Below are positions 44,683 through 56,587 of a DNA stretch of 64,000 nt, piece after piece. The stretch spans positions 5,456,001 through 5,520,000 of the forward strand of contig BTPP01000002.1 of the NCBI GenBank assembly GCA_037102815.1, read 5' to 3'. Position 1 is the first letter of the stretch, and each line of letters opens with the position of its first letter. Both the position numbers and the translations under genes were made by a program. Below the pieces are notes generated by a model. The model ran no database searches. It was not told the DNA's origin and saw only the letters and a list, made by a program, of their open reading frames with translations. This DNA comes from Neurospora intermedia (lineage: Eukaryota > Ascomycota > Sordariomycetes > Sordariales > Sordariaceae).

Positions 44683-47143
44683 ACTCCTGGAAAGGAGTGG
44701 CATTTGCGGTCCGGACGGAACCGTTGTATCATGATCCAGGAGCATTGTGATGTCGTCTCAGAAGAGATGTTGAAAACGAAGACCATGAATAAGGGAAAAC
44801 GGCATTTATATTGTCTTGAGCTGATAGATGTTCACTCACTTAAGCAAGACGATGTCAGTCACCACTTGTGGAAATGAGAAGATATGGGAGGACGAACGTA
44901 TGTGTGCGCACACGTGGAGATGGCTACAGACGATACTAATGATGATGGACATTTTCATTGCTTTTATTGCGCTGATTTTTGTCGCGGATTTCAATGGTAA
45001 CACGCATCGGACAGGCAGGGGCTTGGGTTGGGTCAAGGATAAGACAGTACAATAACCTAAAGGGATCAGGGATACAGGACAAATCGGCGAAGGAACACAT
45101 ATCATTCTTCCTCTGTTATTGTTGTTTGTTTGCAGTTTCTTTTTTCTACTCTTCTTCTTCACCATTCTCGTCCGCCGCCAAATTTATGGAGCGAACATTT
45201 CCCACAAAAAACTTTCTTGCTGGCCATGTCTTTTCTCTCATTTCGTTTCTTACTGTGTTTATCTTCTTTTTTTTTTTTTTTTTTTCCTCTTCCTTGTAGG
45301 GATATCAAAATGGGGTCGGTCTAAAGGCGGAAAATGGGAAAAACATGCAAGGCAAAGACAAAGGGCAAGGATTCAAGGGTCAGTACTGGTTCATTGGCAT
45401 ATGAAATATCGCGTGGCATTTGCAAAGGATACCCGGGCTTTTTTTCTTTCTTTCTTCTTTTTTGCTTTCTTTGTGTTTACTACCTCTAGTCTTCCATTAC
45501 TTGGCTTTATTACTACCGTTTTTCTTTTTTGTTCGCCAAACACAAGCAAGAAAAACAAAAACAAGTCACTATGTTTTCCATGGCAGTAGTACCTTTACCC
45601 ACACACTGACGGGGACTTGGAGCGCCGTTGTCACGTTCGCGCTTCGTTTTCGTCCCCCAGAGCCAAGTGCAGAGAAAACGAAGGGTGGAGATGATGAAGA
45701 TCCATGGCAGACAAAAAGATGGACAGATTGCGGAAAATCATTGGGGGGTCCAAGGGGCTAGTTACCTAGGTTTGGAAAACTGGACTGAGACGGGATCACA
45801 GCTTTTTTCGGTGTTGGTCCGTCTCCGGGTGCGAGGGGGGGAAAACGGCAAGGCAGAGAGTCCTCCAGAGCTCGATGGCCGCACTTTTAAAGCTTCCTTG
45901 TTTTTTTTCCCCCCCATCCTAGCATCATCTCTGGCTACAGTATCTCCTGTGCTCTACTTAGTCTCAGATGGATCGCAGGGATGGGAAATAGGTAGGCTGT
46001 CTGCTCGTGATCCGTCCGTCGGGTGTAGGCGTATGTTTGCGGCACGTTTCGAGGAGGCTGTGAAGACAGGTTAATTGACATATGCCTTGCGTTGATCACT
46101 CAGTATTTGTTTGGGGGGTTGGTTGAGTGAAGTAGGTACCCCCCAAGCCACGTTTTAACTTTACCTATGTGCCAGTCAGTGCATGCGCAACTGGCCTGAG
46201 TTCTTGCCGAAATCCACTTGGATTCTTTTGCGCCAAAGGAAGAGACATCGAGTGATGGTAGAAAAAGCTGAGCTCGGAACGAAGCGAGGAAAGTCAAGCG
46301 TAGGAGCCTTCAAGATCTTTTGGTCGCTAGAGGTACGTAGATACCCAACAACCAACCAATCACTCATTCAGTTACTCGACCACTGCACCCAAACGATGAA
46401 AGTCAGCCTGTCGTACATCACGACAACCACACAAAGCAGGTCGATACTTCCTGTACTGTAGAGGTAAGTGCGACCCGTCCGAATCTGGTAGCGAGAGAGC
46501 CAAAGAAAACTGCCGCTGAACTCTCCTGTGACTTGAGTGAGTGAGGCCCCTAGTCTAGGGCATCGACCTACACTGCACTGCACTATAAAGTACTAATGGT
46601 AGGTAGGTAGTCACGATGAACTCCGCAACCAAAGAAACAAAGAAGGAGCAATGATCGGTCGTGCAGTGTGGCGATGTAAAGAACCATCGGCTCTCTCACA
46701 TGTACCAATCGATTACCCAGCACTCCTTCCCCGGCATCCATAGAGGTAGGTACCTAGCGCCATGATTCAATTCATCACCATGTACCTCTGTCAGCGATCC
46801 AAAACTACAGTGGTATGGTAAACTCGATCGCTCTGGCACCCCTTTTAACAAATCGTTGGTGATGGTACTTATTTAACAAGCTAGAGGTAGGTGAGGCCTG
46901 TTGTTCGTGGGCCCCCGCTCTTGACGGCTGCCTAGGTCAAGACGGACTCGTGCTCTACAAACCTGTTGTTTTAGTCTTCACGCAGTTTAAGTGTACCTTG
47001 AACTACAGTGTTTCTGTCATTGTCCCTTCCGTTACCGACCCCGGCCGTCTCCAGCTAAGCAAGTAGGTACCTACCTACCCACATGTGAATGACGCGGCGG
47101 CGTTCTGGTCTGCCGCCCTCGTGCCCTCATGGACTTTCTGGCT

Positions 47144-47171
47144 CGACTTCCGACTTCCGACTTCCGACTTC
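47144..47171. repeat. Four tandem copies of CGACTTC beside a T30 run
   Basis: Perfect heptamer repeat at 47144-47171, followed 12 bp later by 30 T (47184-47213). Confidence 0.85.
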
Positions 47172-47182
47172 CGACCACTAGG

Positions 47183-47214
<32 letters not shown>

Positions 47215-50200
47215 TTTCCCACAGTGTCCAACGACTGAGCTTTTTCTCAGCTGCCTTAGCATGTGGTCTAGTATGCAGTCCGCACTAGCTAGAGATATGT
47301 ATACTACACTACCTACTCGACAGGCATGACATTCGACAGATATCTATATGTTACGCTCTTGCGTTCGGCAGCTGGGTTCATCAGTTACGTACCTACACTA
47401 TGTAACAAAGCCAATGTCCGAATCCCTGAGGCAAAAAAGAATAAACAAGTCGAGTCGTTGGTTGTGTGGTGGCGGGGTTGGCTGCCCGTTCAGTCTGTGA
47501 CACCTTCCAGGTTCCCACATATCTATCTACGCTGTACCTGTACCTACCGTCTGGAGGCGTCTCGTCTGGTGTCAGAGTACGTAGGTAGTAGGTAGTGATG
47601 TGGTAACACAAAGAAGGATGACATTCAGCATTGAACGAGACAAGGGGGAGGGTGGATTTTGAAGAAGAAGCGCCGTTCCCGCCGCCGCCGCCGCCGCTGC
47701 CGCTGCTGGAGATGCCTGGAGATGCCTGGAACCGTAGGATCGTAATTGTTTAGAATATAAGAATCCAATCACTGTGTAATGTAGGTGGTTGTTGTTGTTG
47801 TTGTCGACCATTGGGCCAATGGTGTTGCTACCTTAGGCGAAATCAAGAAAAAGCCAGAAAGTTCCAAGTTCCTCTCCAGCGGAGCATCATTGAACTCACT
47901 CGTCAAGTACCTACCTAGAGGTAGACACCATTGCCCGTCAGGGATGTTCATATTCACCAGGTAGGTAGAGAGCTGTCAGCGATCAAGAATGACAAAGGGA
48001 GAATGAAAGAAAGGTAGGTAAGCATAAAATAAACACCGACCCGAGCTTACTCATATGCGAGCCGTTCCGGCTGGACACTCTAGTCTGACTACCTAGGTAC
48101 TGAACTGGTGGCAAAGCAAGACAAGGTGACTGCTCTCTCCAGGAGTTACGGTTTAAACCAAGTGTACGCGGCGTTCAAAAGGACTGGGAGGAGGTAAGAA
48201 TCGTATGTACCAACCAAGTAAACTACAAACCCGTACATACATCCTTTTCCCTCCCTCTCTCTTTCTCTCGCCCTTCACGAAACTCCCAGAACCACCGCGC
48301 CGCGCCGCGGAACAAGCCGTACCGTACCGTGCCGTCCGTCCCCAATGTTTATTCTTCTTTTCTGTCTCTTTGGGCTTACAGAATGGTATGATCCATCTTG
48401 CCATACGTGAGCGTGAAATACTACATAAGCGAGGGAGCAATGAGGTTGTGTAAGGGCGGGAACTGAAGCTTCTGGGGGAATGAATGGTGGCTAGTACGCT
48501 ACCAACGCCAAACGCTTGAGGCCCGACGGTTTGGGCCAATTGTGGACTGATTACGGGGGGATTCAGTTTGCCGTCTGGGGGGAATTTGTAATGTGTGGAA
48601 GGGCCCCGACTGATGATATCTGTGGGAGTGATTTGGTTTTTTTTGGAGGGGGCGTTGATAGGGGGAGGGAGATACCATGACTCGGCTGGGTTGGATGAGA
48701 TGCCTATGCCTATGCCTGCACTGACAGCAAAGGCTTTTCTTTCCCCCCCCTCCCCCCCCTTACATCTATTCCTCTGGCTTGATTCTTCCCGTTCTCCCTT
48801 CCATCTTCCATTAGCTCATTGTCTCGTGATACCGGCCCGACCTCACTGGGACTCCTCGGTTCTCGATGTTGATGTGTGTGTCAAAGCCACCCAGTTCGGG
48901 AAGACGGCATTAGTCTAGTCGCGAGAGCGTAGCAATGATATCGATATTATTGCCTGCACTGCACCTCACAACATTTCTCGCCAATACCAACTTGCGGAGC
49001 GGGATCCGTTTTCACAAGTCACTACCTACACTGGGCTGCCGTCCATCAGGGAGTTGGTTAAATGTACCGTGCTGTAAGCATACGCATACATGACATGCAT
49101 GAAGCGTACCATAAGTGATACATATGGTAGGAGTGGGAAAGGCATTTTCGGCATGGGAAGGGCAGTTGGAAAACCCCGGCCAAGCTGGGAAAAGGATGCT
49201 GGGCGGAGCCAGACCGGTGTGCATGTAAGGCAGAGTGTCAATATGGGAATCTGCGCGCCAAGCCATTTCTCACACAATGTGTACATGAAGGAGGGAAGGG
49301 TTGGGTGTTGTGATGGATGGGTGGGTGGGTGAGCGGATACTACGCTGCAGCAACGTCTGCGCTGCTTGCCTGCAGGGAAACGTTGAGGCGAGATTGTGTG
49401 TAGCTTTGTGAGTGGGTGAGGTATTTGAAGGTACCATGTATCGTAGGAGTGGTAGAAGTATCGACATGTAGATGTTTGTGTTTTTGGAGCTTGGCTGCCC
49501 ACTGTGAGTGTGGTGGTGAGATAGGGACGGCCAGACATAGCAACCACACTTGTTCTTTGCTGTTTGATAGGTGAGGTCATTCGAACCGTCGGAGATTATT
49601 TACTATCATTATCAGTCAAAGGACTGGAAAGTGATGTACATACATGTTTCTGCTCGGGAAAAATGCAGAGCACTAAAACGGTGCATCATACCCACACCCA
49701 ATACCGTGACACGTAGCATATCTAGCATGGATAGCCCAGGTAAGCATCTAGAATATTACCGAGGGTGTTGTTTGAGGTAAGACGGATCTTGCTCTCACAT
49801 TTCCCCGGCGTTGAGTGACCAACCTTGTTTCGGTCCCAACAAGCCGGGAGCCAGGGAATTTCTGGTGCTCCCCACAACGCCATAGGAGTCACAACAGGAG
49901 GAAAATCGAGAGACAAGTTACTTAGCTATGTCGTGGGAATCGATCACGTCGCATCGAGTCTGAGTTACATAGTACTATGAGCAGTATCATTGCCGAAGGA
50001 CCTCGGATTTCGGCCGGTGAAGGACTCGCTCTCGGACGGACAGACAGTGTGGGAGAAAAGCAAGGTATCTGACAAGGGTGGGCATCCGTAACGGAGGCTC
50101 GCTAGTGCTGACGGTCTGTTCAGCTGCCAATGTCGCCCAAGTCGTCCCCGCCCGTTGGCTGCGGTCCAAATAAGGTTTGGGAAAAGGAGGTGAAAAGTGA

Positions 50201-50693
50201 CAGAAGATCACACCATGTTGAGCTCCAGGCGATGAGACCGGGCCGAGCATTCTGGAACCAGTGACATGTCGTCGACGTTCGTTGGACAGACGGGCGGTAC
50301 TCGATGCCGGAAAGGATGTCGCACACAGATGGCCGGTCTGCACACCAGATGCATTGCATCGAGCACTGGAATGTGAGGGCGGGGATCCATCCTGCTATGC
50401 ATACAATGCGCATCTGCGCCAGTCATCGTCGTCAGTGTCAACCTCTTATCGGATCCAGTGCGGCTGTGAACTGGAGCGAGCCAAGCCGGCGAGGAAGGAT
50501 GGAGTAGCTATCCGAGGTATCATCTTGCTCCTTTTTTTTTTTTTTTTCATGTTTTTTCTTTTCTTGCTGCCGGTGAGAGGATTTCGATGGTCAAGGTCAA
50601 GGTTGATGCTGGAATGTTGTTGCCTTCAGTTCTCTCTCAGTACATGGCTGGGCTCGGAAAGTCAAAGGCACGTCGCCGTAATGAACGGAACGT

Positions 50694-50724
50694 GAAGAAG
50701 AAGAAGAAGAAGAAGAAGAAGAAA
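50694..50724. repeat. (GAA)n microsatellite
   Basis: About ten perfect GAA copies in intergenic DNA. Confidence 0.85.
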
Positions 50725-51875
50725 GGTGACGACCACGACGGCGTCCCCGACCCAACTGCCCAACTGATCAACAACCAGGATCCCAACCCCTGAAGAAAAA
50801 AAGAGACGGCAGCTAGACCTTATATGGGATGGCCTCAGCAGACTGTCCCCACTGTGCGGGTTGGATTTTGGTGGGGACTGACCCGGACCTGCACAAGTTT
50901 GAGACAAAGTCGGTCTCCACTTTCACAATTTCCACCAAACCACTCACAACCGCCAGCAGCCGAAATGAACAACATCATCACTCCAAGAATCCTCGACCCG
51001 CTCTACCAACACCAGCCGCAACGGCTGAGCAGCTTAATATACGGCCGATAATCCGATATCCTACAGGCACTGACTGCACTTAACTTACTGCCCGTGTTAG
51101 GCACAACGAGGTCCCACGTCATCTCTCAAACTCGTCTCTGTGACTCGTACCTCCATGTGAAGATCGTGAAGGAGCCTTAGGAGATCATCATAGACCTCAA
51201 CACCATCCATCCAGCTCGCCGATAGGCCCTTCGTCAACCATACCTCCCCCAATAACCGCCAGGTATCTCCCTGGCTTGTTCTCATAGCCTACGGTCTGAC
51301 GACATTCCCAACCTATCGCGCGACTCCATCACCTTCTCTCTGTTATGACACTCATGGTTGGATGCCACCACGACGCCGCTCTCGGTCTGGACCTCATCTC
51401 CTTCACTCAATGTGAAACCAAACTAGTTTAAATTTTCCAGGTTTTGGTCCCGATCCCGATCTTACCGCGGAGAATGCCGACCAACCAACCGTGAGAGCAC
51501 TGAGTAGAGAAAAACAAGAAGCCTTGTAAGCCGCCTACGCCGCTTATCATGCAGCCATGTTCCACAGAGGAGAAAAAAAACATTTCCTGCTACACAAAGC
51601 GTGTGTGCCTCTCAGCCTTACGGGTGATGCCGTGTCATGTGTTTGCGAGTCATGCTCGCACAGTTAGTTTTGTTGTCCAGGACCGTATCCGAAAACAAGA
51701 GTAGAAACATACACAAAGAAGAAAGGAACAAAAAAAAAAAAAGAAAAAAGAAAGAAAGAAAAAGAAAGACGCTAGGAAGCAGGTAGACGGAGTGCCATAT
51801 CTGCCGCCTTGGGATTTTCGAAAGAGATACAAGTAAAAGATTCAAAACGAAAAAAAAAAAAAAAAGATATTGAGA

Positions 51876-51967
51876 CTCGGATACCGGGAGTCGAACCCGG
51901 GGCTGTTGAGAGAGCAGTCACTCCTGAGAAGTGAGAGTCAACGATGTTACCGCTACACCATACCCGA
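51876..51967 (-). tRNA. tRNA-Glu(CTC) with 21-nt intron
   Basis: Read on the minus strand. The acceptor stem is TCGGGTA with TATCCGA (one G-T pair), discriminator G. The D arm TGGTGTAGCGGTAACATC is typical of tRNA-Glu. Anticodon stem GTTGA/TCAAC; anticodon CTC at positions 34-36. A 21-nt intron (CTTCTCAGGAGTGACTGCTCT) follows position 37 and carries GAG, able to pair with the anticodon as in eukaryotic pre-tRNAs. The T arm is CCGGG-TTCGACT-CCCGG. A long A-run on the plus strand (51851-51866) is the Pol III T-terminator. Confidence 0.92.
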
Positions 51968-52487
51968 TTGAACTGATATGGTCCGATTTTGATGGAATGG
52001 TGGTTCCGCAATACCCACTATAAGTGAAATCACTGTTTGCTGGAAGGGTCCATCAGTTTTACCTGCTCTATATCCCCGTGTTGGCATCTCGAATCCCGAC
52101 AAACAACGTCTGCAAAACAACTTAACCATCTAAGAAGCCCGTAGAAGCCGAATAATTTGGCTTTAATGACTCCAATCGATGCATTTCCTTAGCCTTTAAG
52201 TCGAATTATCATCAACAGCTGATCTGTCTTGTCGTCGTAACGACTGAAAGGTGGTCCGCTGTCTGCGGAAAAAGGTATCCAAAAAAAACTCCATCTCGGT
52301 ACTGTATCACGATCTCCATACAAAGAAGACTACGGTCTTGGTGATTCCAAAAAAAAAACTCTCAGACAACGGCGCTACCATAAGCGCAAAGTCTGCCAGA
52401 TATAATGGAAACTGGTCAACGTACTCAACGTAGCTACGGCGTTGACCTGTCCCTTGAGGGGGTTTGTGATCTCGTCGTACAAGAACG
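51968..52487. other. Upstream flank of the lectin-like locus
   Basis: An open plus-strand segment at 52251-52433 (TTVLVIPKKKLSDNGATISA) may be an upstream exon or relic of the next locus. Otherwise nothing is seen. Confidence 0.3.
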
Positions 52488-53416
52488 TTGGGACACAGGA
52501 GTTGGACTTCAAGAACCGTAGTTTGCGAGGAGACAAGCTGCAGCCTGCAGGAACCCGCTCATCAGAATACGTCGGTGCAGTGCAGTGCAGCTTCCATATC
52601 CAACTACACTACAAGGAAGCTTCGTCACCCCGCCTTCACCAATCTACCTCGGTTTGCCTCTTCCTTCAACGTCGACATCTGCGAAAACAAAAGACACCAC
52701 GAGGCGCGCACCATCCAAGTCATCTTCTACCTGAGGGGCGTACACGTCCTACACGGCGTAACAGCCACCGCAGAGAATGACTCCAAGGCTGGTATTGTCG
52801 TTGGTTTTGTCCGGAGCAATTTGCGTGGCAGCGAGGCCAATCAGGTAGGTAGGTGTCGGTGACTGTATGTTTTTTAACTATGAATTTATTCCTCACATTT
52901 GCCCCTCCATGTTCATTTGATTGTCACGAAAGCTAACGAGGTTTGATTTTTGCTCAGATATCGATCACGGCCACCACCTTTCACCTGTTCGTTCCCTTTC
53001 TTCCGTCCCTTGGGAACTCGGCGCGCTCGAATTTGGGAATGACCGTCGAGTTTCGCATCGTTGAGGCTCGAATTCAAGAATGTTTCCTGGTGCATATGGC
53101 CCGATGGATATGAGATACACGACTCGCTCCCCTGCACTATACCAAATTTCCTTTCCCGAGTTTGAAGTCGTTCCTTAAAAGGTGGCGAGAAGGGCTAGTT
53201 ATGTCTGGCTGAACTTGGACGTCAACATGCTCCATGTTGACTTTGACAAACACGACATTGCTGATTTTCTGTGCCGGTTGCCGAATTGGCTACCAGAATC
53301 CGGAAGACATTCGGTTGCTCGACATCAAGACCCACCGGTGGCACACTGCTCGCGAAATTGACGAGATTCAGTTTGTGATGGGAACGTACGGAAAGCCCAA
53401 GCGGGAATGGTCATAG
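52488..53416 (+). pseudogene. Broken or unresolved gene with H-type-lectin-like modules
   Basis: A plus-strand segment with strong C-ending codon bias (from 52617, KLRHPAFTNLPRFASSFN, to 52843) is followed by a GTAGGT..TGCTCAG intron and an in-phase exon, 52958-53113 (ISITATTFHLFV, FRIVEARIQECFLVHMARW), ending in TGA. Further matching pieces lie at about 53190-53290 (YVWLNLDVNMLHVDF) and 53285-53416 (GYQNPEDIRLLDIKTHRW, HTAREIDEIQF). These fit, in order, the H-type lectin pattern R.I.F..F..PP.V...LD....nRv..., nITxxxFt.h...W.DT, tG....d.R. Frames change between modules and no start codon could be fixed. It is either a decayed tandem-repeat lectin gene or one with more introns than I resolved. 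Family assignment is by eye and tentative. Confidence 0.4.
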
Positions 53417-54087
53417 GCGCAGGTAAAAATGGGGCTCAAGATGACCACCCTGACGCTTTTCACCTTCGTACCCAGATGCTTGACACCCTTCAGTCTAGTC
53501 TACGGTATAGGAGGCAGTCCAGCTAATACAGACCTGGAAGATCAGTGTGGCAATATCTAATAATGAGTCGGAACTGGTGAGAGAAGCAGTTCAGTTGTTT
53601 TAGTTTTCTGGGGATGCAAGGAGGATCAAAGATCTTTGTCTGGGCCAAATTCTCACAAGAACGCTGGCTGAGGGACTCCCGTCCTTTGCGTTTGTTCCAT
53701 TGGTTCTTCTGTGTTGTGGCTTTTCTCTGCCAAAGTGAAGGTGTCCTGTTGATCAAGGACTCTTTTGCGAGGCAAGAGCAGGTTGAGGGTTAGCGTGTGC
53801 AGGCTTGATCACCCCCATGGCTGCCGAGTACCCTACAAAACAGGCAAGACCATCCCATGATCGCTCAGATATCAAGACCACCTTAGGCAAGTGGAAAGAA
53901 CCAGGCCTGCACAGATGTGGGGACCAACTGAACTGAACAGCCCCAGTTCCAGTTTTCGTTTGTTTTGCTTTCTTTCTTCTCGTCGCCATCTCCAGACCCA
54001 GATGGGTGCCTTATTCTTTTGCTTCCAACACTCCTCAAGCACTATCCTGTTCCGTTTTGCATACAGAGAATTTCTATAACCCTCAAG
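53417..54087. other. Intergenic, no gene seen
   Basis: Promoter side of the next plus-strand gene. Minus-strand frames here lack coding bias. Confidence 0.45.
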
Positions 54088-55375
54088 ATGCCCCTCCCTT
54101 ACTTCGCTTCGCCCGACAGGGTAATGCGCGCCGCTCAGAGGTTGGAAACACTGGTTGAGATAATGAGGGAGCACCGCCTTAAATTTGTTGCTTTCCGACA
54201 CGCTGCCCATCTTTATGTCAGGTGGGTCAAGGCTTATGACCGACAAAATCTTGATCCAGAAGACGATGATGATGATTGGGCCGTGGACTGGGAGCATCCG
54301 ATGGAAGTAAATGATGTCGGCACACTTTTGGCACTGGCTCTGGGCGAGATGGGCGTAGGTGAGAGACTTTGACACCACATTCCTACAGAGCAGCCAGACC
54401 AGACACTGACGTCTCACTAGCACGCAGATTGCTCGACGCAAGAGGGACGGTACGTATCGAACTTCCATGTTACCCACCCCTGCCACAAAGCAATACTGGG
54501 CGATACCTAAGCAGATCACCTAACACTCCCGTGCTCAACAGTCATTAGAGCCGCCTGGATTGGATAGAATACTGGAAGATTGCTTGAGAAGGCTGTACAG
54601 GCTGCTCTACGACCTTATCTACTGGGACTTTGGAGGTGACGTCGGACAGCTCGCCCCTGCCACTCCCGGAGCGCTTCTCAAGAAACCAAAGGACGATGAA
54701 TGGGTTTTGCGGGAACTCCCGGATGCCGCCGACACCGGAGACTCTACCGATAAGCCCCCTGACCAGTCTAATAACAAGCTCTCTGACGAGGCCACCGATG
54801 AATCGACCAAAAGGTCTATCGACAAGTCGGCCAAAGGCTCCATTAACGAATCCACCGATGAGTCCTCCGACAAATCGTCCAATGAGTCCAGCAAAGCCGA
54901 CCCAAAGGAGGGTAACGCATCGGAAGTTATAGACCCAAAATTCTACGCAGCAGCCAAATCACTGCAACACCTCTGCGAGCAAGAATTCCACGATTTGAGC
55001 AAGGAATACTACATACACCCAACCGTCAAGAAGCTGTTAGAATTTCATTGGAACATGCGCTCTCGCAAAGGGAAGAAGATCGCCGGCCCTCGCTTTCCAT
55101 ATGCAGCCGAACAGCGTTTTATGACGGTAGATGGCGTATCGGAATTCATAGACCCTGAGTTTCTCCCAGCACCACCACCTCCTGAACCTCTGAGCAAATT
55201 GGAATTTCTGGACTTGGTCAACGAAAGAACGACGAAGCGTGAGCCTGGGGAAAGACCGTTCAAAAGGCCGATAAGTCTCAGGACCGCTGAGCTCTTTGGA
55301 ATTCCGCGTAAAACTTACGATAGCGAGCAGCCTGCCATAATATTGAGGCGCCGCCAGATCGCAAAGGTCAAATAG
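54088..55375 (+). CDS. Unknown three-exon protein ending at an in-frame TAG
   Basis: Exons 54088-54358, 54421-54449 (29 nt) and 54542-55375 agree in phase: GEMGV|ARRLLDARGT|SLEPPG. They give 377 aa. The N-terminal part is helical and basic (RVMRAAQRLETLVEIMREHR, FRHAAHLYVRWVKAYDRQ), followed by an acidic run (EDDDDDW). A degenerate repeat of DKS/DES/NES units occupies about 150-225. A second globular part follows (FYAAAKSLQHLCEQEFHDLS, VKKLLEFHWNMRSRKGKKI), then RERPF-like basic motifs and a basic C-terminus (ILRRRQIAKVK). No signal peptide. No family recognised. The TAG is followed in the same frame by CAA ATG and a further 403 open codons (55376-56587), so the true protein may be about 780 aa. 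Confidence 0.72.
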
Positions 55376-55378
55376 CAA

Positions 55379-56587
55379 ATGTACCAGAGCGCTTCCGCTA
55401 AGGCCCTGTCTAATCGGCCTGATCTCTTGAGGCGATCCGGAATTGCAAATATCCCTGGACTCTTTCAGCGCCCCGAACAATCTCTTCCAGCCCAAACTAC
55501 AACGACCGTCGGTCCCTCAAAGACTGCTGAGCCCGCAAAACCCGCCGGAGTTGCAAATGCACCTGGACCCGTACAACGCCCCAGAACACCTCTGCCCACT
55601 GGAACCACAACGACCGCCGGCCCCTCGAAGACTGCCGAATCACCGAAAAAGCCCGCTGAATCCGCAAGTCCAAGTAAAGTTTTTCGGTTCACAGGAATTT
55701 TGCAGCGCCCTAAACCCTCTCAGAACACCGGATCCTCGGGGCCCACCAGATTTTTGGCGACCCCCCAATCCCATACGATCGCTGAATCGTCCAAGACCGC
55801 TGAATCGAGAAAGCCGGAAAATGCGTGGCAGACACCTGAGTATTTGAGATCTTTGGATGATTTATGGAGACCTGCCAGAGTCGCAACTGTTCGTAGAACC
55901 TCCCAGCCTGCTGGAGTTTCTCAGAACACGCCCGCTGAGTCGCCCAAGTCAACCGGACTCTTGGAACCTGCCGAGATTATTCCATCCTCCAATATTCAGC
56001 AGCCTGCAGAATCCCCAAAGACGGCCGCTGAACCCTCTGAGCCCACTGGAGTCTCTCGGGCAATCGGAATCCCAAGCCCGCCCGAAGTTGAGAAGCCCGC
56101 CGAGTCCCCAAGGTCAGCCCAACTTTTGGAACCTGCTGAAATCTTTTCGCCCCTCAACATCTCTCCAACCCCCAGGGCGAAGAGCCGCTCCCCATCATTG
56201 CCGCAGACGCCCACGAGGCTCGGGAGGCGGGAAGAAGTCGGTGGGACTCCTGAGTCTCCGGAATCCAAGATGCTGATTGACGAGGAGGAAGCCGAGAGTC
56301 AGTTGGCTGAGACACCTTCCTCTTCTTCTACGAATGCATCAAGGCAAGCTAAAAAGCGTTCCCCACCATCGGTGGAGCGTCCCAAGCAAACCAAGAGGCG
56401 CCGAGAGGTTAGTGAACCTCCGGAGTCTCCGGGATTCGAGAAACAAGAGAGTGAGGGGGAGGCACAGGGCGAGATGTCGGATAATGAGAAAGATGACGAG
56501 AAGCCGTTGGCTGAGTCGTCTTCTTCTTCTTCTTCTGCAAAGACTTATGGCAAGAAGAGTGAATGGAAGGGCAAAGGAAAGGATTAA
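55379..56587 (+). CDS. Low-complexity nuclear-type ORF directly after, and in frame with, the preceding TAG
   Basis: 402 aa if started at the ATG three bases after the stop. It is Pro/Ser/Thr/Glu-rich with amino-acid repeats. One unit, of roughly 35 residues, runs GxANxPGxxQRPxxxLP..TTTTxGPSKTAE; a second type is PAESPKS..LLEPAEI. The repeats differ by synonymous changes, which indicates coding selection. The C-terminal part has acidic runs (DEEEAESQLAE), a bipartite basic NLS-like cluster (KKRSPPSVERPKQTKRRRE) and Ser runs. A disordered nuclear protein tail is likely. A separate gene starting 3 nt after a stop would be odd in a fungus. A continuous gene with one stop (readthrough, CAG to TAG mutation, or an undetected intron) is as likely. 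Confidence 0.55.
   Translation: MYQSASAKALSNRPDLLRRSGIANIPGLFQRPEQSLPAQTTTTVGPSKTAEPAKPAGVANAPGPVQRPRTPLPTGTTTTAGPSKTAESPKKPAESASPSKVFRFTGILQRPKPSQNTGSSGPTRFLATPQSHTIAESSKTAESRKPENAWQTPEYLRSLDDLWRPARVATVRRTSQPAGVSQNTPAESPKSTGLLEPAEIIPSSNIQQPAESPKTAAEPSEPTGVSRAIGIPSPPEVEKPAESPRSAQLLEPAEIFSPLNISPTPRAKSRSPSLPQTPTRLGRREEVGGTPESPESKMLIDEEEAESQLAETPSSSSTNASRQAKKRSPPSVERPKQTKRRREVSEPPESPGFEKQESEGEAQGEMSDNEKDDEKPLAESSSSSSSAKTYGKKSEWKGKGKD

Larger units (their letters stand above)
44683..51875. other. Intergenic stretch of 7.2 kb, no gene seen
   Basis: The stretch is rich in T-tracts (45265-45293; T30 at 47184-47213), A-tracts and short tandem repeats. TAGGTA/TACCTA motifs cluster at 46.6-48.1 kb, including perfect TAGGTACCTA at 46747-46756 and 47064-47073. 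Frames up to 184 codons (49580-49026, minus) lack bias and domains. The left end is the 3' flank of the vib-1-like gene. Confidence 0.5.

Noticed and set aside
49026-49580. 184-codon minus-strand frame
   Set aside because: No domain, no codon bias, runs through TGGG-type repeats; likely chance.
53872-54519. 215-codon minus-strand frame
   Set aside because: Overlaps exons and intron of the better supported plus-strand gene starting at 54088 and has no recognisable domain.
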